Position numbers and translations under genes: made by a program. Shown one piece after another: positions 62,289 through 64,000 of a DNA stretch of 64,000 nucleotides (position 1 is the stretch's first letter; every line of letters begins with the position of its first letter). The DNA is taken from NCBI RefSeq assembly GCF_025403485.1, contig NZ_CP099966.1:434001-498000 (forward strand). The letters are read 5' to 3'. The DNA is from Chryseobacterium paludis. GTDB taxonomy: Bacteria; Bacteroidota; Bacteroidia; Flavobacteriales; Weeksellaceae. The notes under the pieces were generated by a model that was not told the DNA's origin, ran no database searches, and was given only the letters and a program-made list of their open reading frames with translations.

Positions 62289-63686
62289 ATGACTATCATG
62301 AGAAACTATAAAAAAAATATATACCACATCACAGGTCTGCTGTTGATCATGCTGCTGCTCCTGCTTGGATGTGAAAAGATGGTAGAGATTGATGATCCGA
62401 CCGATCAGATCAGTACGCCATCTGTTTTTGAAGACACCCATACGGCTGATGCGGCTCTGGCAAACCTGATGGCTGAGATCAGGGATAATTCCATGTTTTC
62501 AGGGGGAAGCAGGGGAATGTCTGCTTTACTGTCAAGCTACACCGATGATTTGGATGGGTACTTTATCAATAACAACAATGCTGCTATGGATATTTATCAT
62601 AACCAGCAGCTGGCTGGGAATACAAGCATTGAATCGTTGTGGCGCAATGCCTATAAGGAGATCTATATCGCCAATTCGATTATGGAAGGAGTGGAAGGTT
62701 CTACCTCAATACCGGTAAAGGACCGGCAACGGATTGCTGGAGAGGCTATGCTTTTACGCTCCCTTATCTATTTTAATCTGTATCGGATATTCGGAGACAT
62801 TCCTTATACCGTAACAACAGATTTCAGCATCAACAGGAATTTAAAGAGAATACCGGAAAACGAGCTTTTAGCGCATCTTGAAAATGACCTTCAAAAATCC
62901 TCCGGGATGTTAAGCGATGAGTATTCGGTAGCAGAGAGATTATACCCTAGCCGGAAAGTGGCTCAACTGGTATTGGCTGAACTGTACTTAACAGAGCATA
63001 AATGGCAGCAGGCAGAACTAATGGTAAAAGAAGTAATCGGTAGCCCTTTGTATGTTTTTGAAACGGATATCACCAAAGTATTTTTAAAATCGGGTAAACA
63101 TATCCTCTGGCAGCTAAAGCCCCAGAATACAGGTGATGCTACCGCTGAGGCATTATTGTACTACTTTAATAATGCTGCGCCGCCTTCATATGCTATGTCT
63201 AATAATCTGGTATCTGCTTTTTCGGCTTCTGATCTCAGGAAGCAGAACTGGATGGTGCCTGTTACTTTTAACCAGCAGACGTGGTACAGCCCCTATAAGT
63301 ACAAAAGCCTCTCACCGAATACCACAGAGCACTCGATTGTATTCAGGCTGGAACAGGCGTATTGTATTTTGGCAGAAGCCTTAGCGGAGCAGGGAAGGGT
63401 AGGAGAAGCAGTACCCTATATCAATGCTATAAGGCAGAGGGCAGGCTTAACAGCTCTGGGGCAGAATATTCCGAAAGACGCCTTTCTAAATGAACTGTTA
63501 CAGGAAAAGCGCCGTGAGTTTTTTACAGAATCGGGGCAGCGGTTTTTTGATCTGAAGCGATTTAACCGATTGCAGGACCTTGCTGTGATTAAACCCAACT
63601 GGAAGTCCTACCATAAGGTGTGGCCAATCCCTTTAAGTGAACTATTACTGAATCCTAATTTAAACCCACAAAATGAAGGTTATTAA
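62289..63686 (+). CDS. susD-like: SusD/RagB-type surface lipoprotein
   Basis: 465 residues. The lipobox LLLLLGC follows a hydrophobic leader; the more likely start is MRNYKKNIYH, three codons in. SusD features: TADAALANLMAEI, LWRNAYKEIYIANSIMEGVE, AGEAMLLRSLIYFNLYRIFG, LYPSRKVAQLVLAELYLTEH and the C-terminal LLQEKRREFFTESGQRFFDL followed by KRFNRL. It captures the substrate for the SusC-like barrel at the cell surface. It overlaps the next gene by 14 bases. Confidence 0.92.
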   Translation: MTIMRNYKKNIYHITGLLLIMLLLLLGCEKMVEIDDPTDQISTPSVFEDTHTADAALANLMAEIRDNSMFSGGSRGMSALLSSYTDDLDGYFINNNNAAMDIYHNQQLAGNTSIESLWRNAYKEIYIANSIMEGVEGSTSIPVKDRQRIAGEAMLLRSLIYFNLYRIFGDIPYTVTTDFSINRNLKRIPENELLAHLENDLQKSSGMLSDEYSVAERLYPSRKVAQLVLAELYLTEHKWQQAELMVKEVIGSPLYVFETDITKVFLKSGKHILWQLKPQNTGDATAEALLYYFNNAAPPSYAMSNNLVSAFSASDLRKQNWMVPVTFNQQTWYSPYKYKSLSPNTTEHSIVFRLEQAYCILAEALAEQGRVGEAVPYINAIRQRAGLTALGQNIPKDAFLNELLQEKRREFFTESGQRFFDLKRFNRLQDLAVIKPNWKSYHKVWPIPLSELLLNPNLNPQNEGY

Positions 63687-64000
63687 AATTATATACATCA
63701 TTCTGTTATTCTTTTTTTCTCAGTTTAAAAGCCAGGCCATAAAAAAGGACAGATTGACTCCCGGACACCATAACCTTAAGTATACCATCATTTTTCAGGC
63801 GACTTCCCCGGACAGGAAATGGACGGTATTCCGGAAAGCCTACGAAGAAAACAGGGACACCATTGTTTTGGTGAATCATAAAGACCCCGGTATTGTCAAG
63901 CAATATACAGGAATTATAAAGTATTATTTTACGGGACGTTCCAATCTGCTTTTGGTAAGGAAGAATACCGCTGAACTTATTGGTCTTGGCAATAATGGGA
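63673..64000 (+). CDS. secreted protein, partial (runs off the window)
   Basis: It starts inside the end of the SusD gene: MKVIKIIYIILLFFFSQFKS is a signal peptide. The mature part begins KKDRLTPGHHNLKYTIIFQA and includes WTVFRKAYEENRDTIVLVNH. About 109 residues are visible, without a stop. In related elements the third gene is often a thioredoxin-like or peptidase protein; nothing here proves either. Confidence 0.65.
   Translation, partial: MKVIKIIYIILLFFFSQFKSQAIKKDRLTPGHHNLKYTIIFQATSPDRKWTVFRKAYEENRDTIVLVNHKDPGIVKQYTGIIKYYFTGRSNLLLVRKNTAELIGLGNNG

Overview
The window looks like the chromosome of an AT-rich member of the Bacteroidota, most likely Chryseobacterium or a close relative in the Weeksellaceae. 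This rests on TTTG / TAnnTTTG type promoters, a SusC/SusD pair, a type IX secretion sorting tail, two-gene Rhs loci of the DUF6443 / DUF5977 style, NUMOD4 proteins and many small secreted proteins of a kind common in that genus. All function names come from reading translated sequence and motifs; no database search was run.

Layout. (1) 1-12 kb is sparse accessory DNA: an XRE regulator remnant at the left edge, a ladder of orphan minus-strand terminator-like hairpins, a two-gene operon of secreted surface proteins, three AraC-type regulators, a VOC protein, a DyP peroxidase, and decayed copies of a secreted-protein gene and of the DyP gene. (2) 12.1-23.1 kb is a compact molybdenum-cofactor region made of two convergent operons. 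The plus operon is tauE-moaD-moaE-fdhD-(small gene)-YdeP-type molybdo-oxidoreductase-small SUOX-fold protein-bestrophin. The minus operon is moaA-moeA-moaC-mobA-moeB/rhodanese. Together they make cofactor (MoaA/C, MoaD/E, MoeB, MoeA, MobA), sulfurate it (FdhD) and supply the enzyme that uses it. No MogA/MoaB is visible. (3) 23.2-29.3 kb is accessory again: two more AraC regulators, decayed genes, a secreted protein and a NUMOD4/HNH-like protein. (4) 29.5-42.9 kb is an Rhs polymorphic-toxin locus: a T9SS-sorted propeller protein, two large Rhs proteins, and a main C-terminal toxin with its candidate immunity gene, followed by an array of displaced toxin-tip/immunity cassettes (a peptidoglycan amidase tip, an unknown tip, a frameshifted tip and a CHAP-like remnant) with an XRE gene between them.

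(5) 43-64 kb looks like part of an integrative conjugative element. A DUF4099/DUF3945 gene on the left and a SusC/SusD pair on the right, visibly richer in GC than their surroundings, flank about 14 kb of defence-type cargo: a SEC-C protein, an SF1 helicase-nuclease, a class 2 OLD nuclease plus UvrD-like helicase pair (Gabija-like) followed by two small genes (HEPN-like and nuclease-like), a DUF2971 protein, an HNH-like protein and an XRE regulator. Ahead of susC lies a strong promoter, a 180-base element that folds on paper into a nested three-way-junction RNA, and a leader with a tiny ORF whose ribosome-binding site is paired with its own coding sequence.

The most promising undescribed items are the structured RNA and leader at 58.7-59.25 kb, the extended Gabija-like operon, the Rhs tip array and the minus-strand terminator ladder at the left end. 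Several genes carry single-base homopolymer frameshifts that may be real decay or sequencing error.
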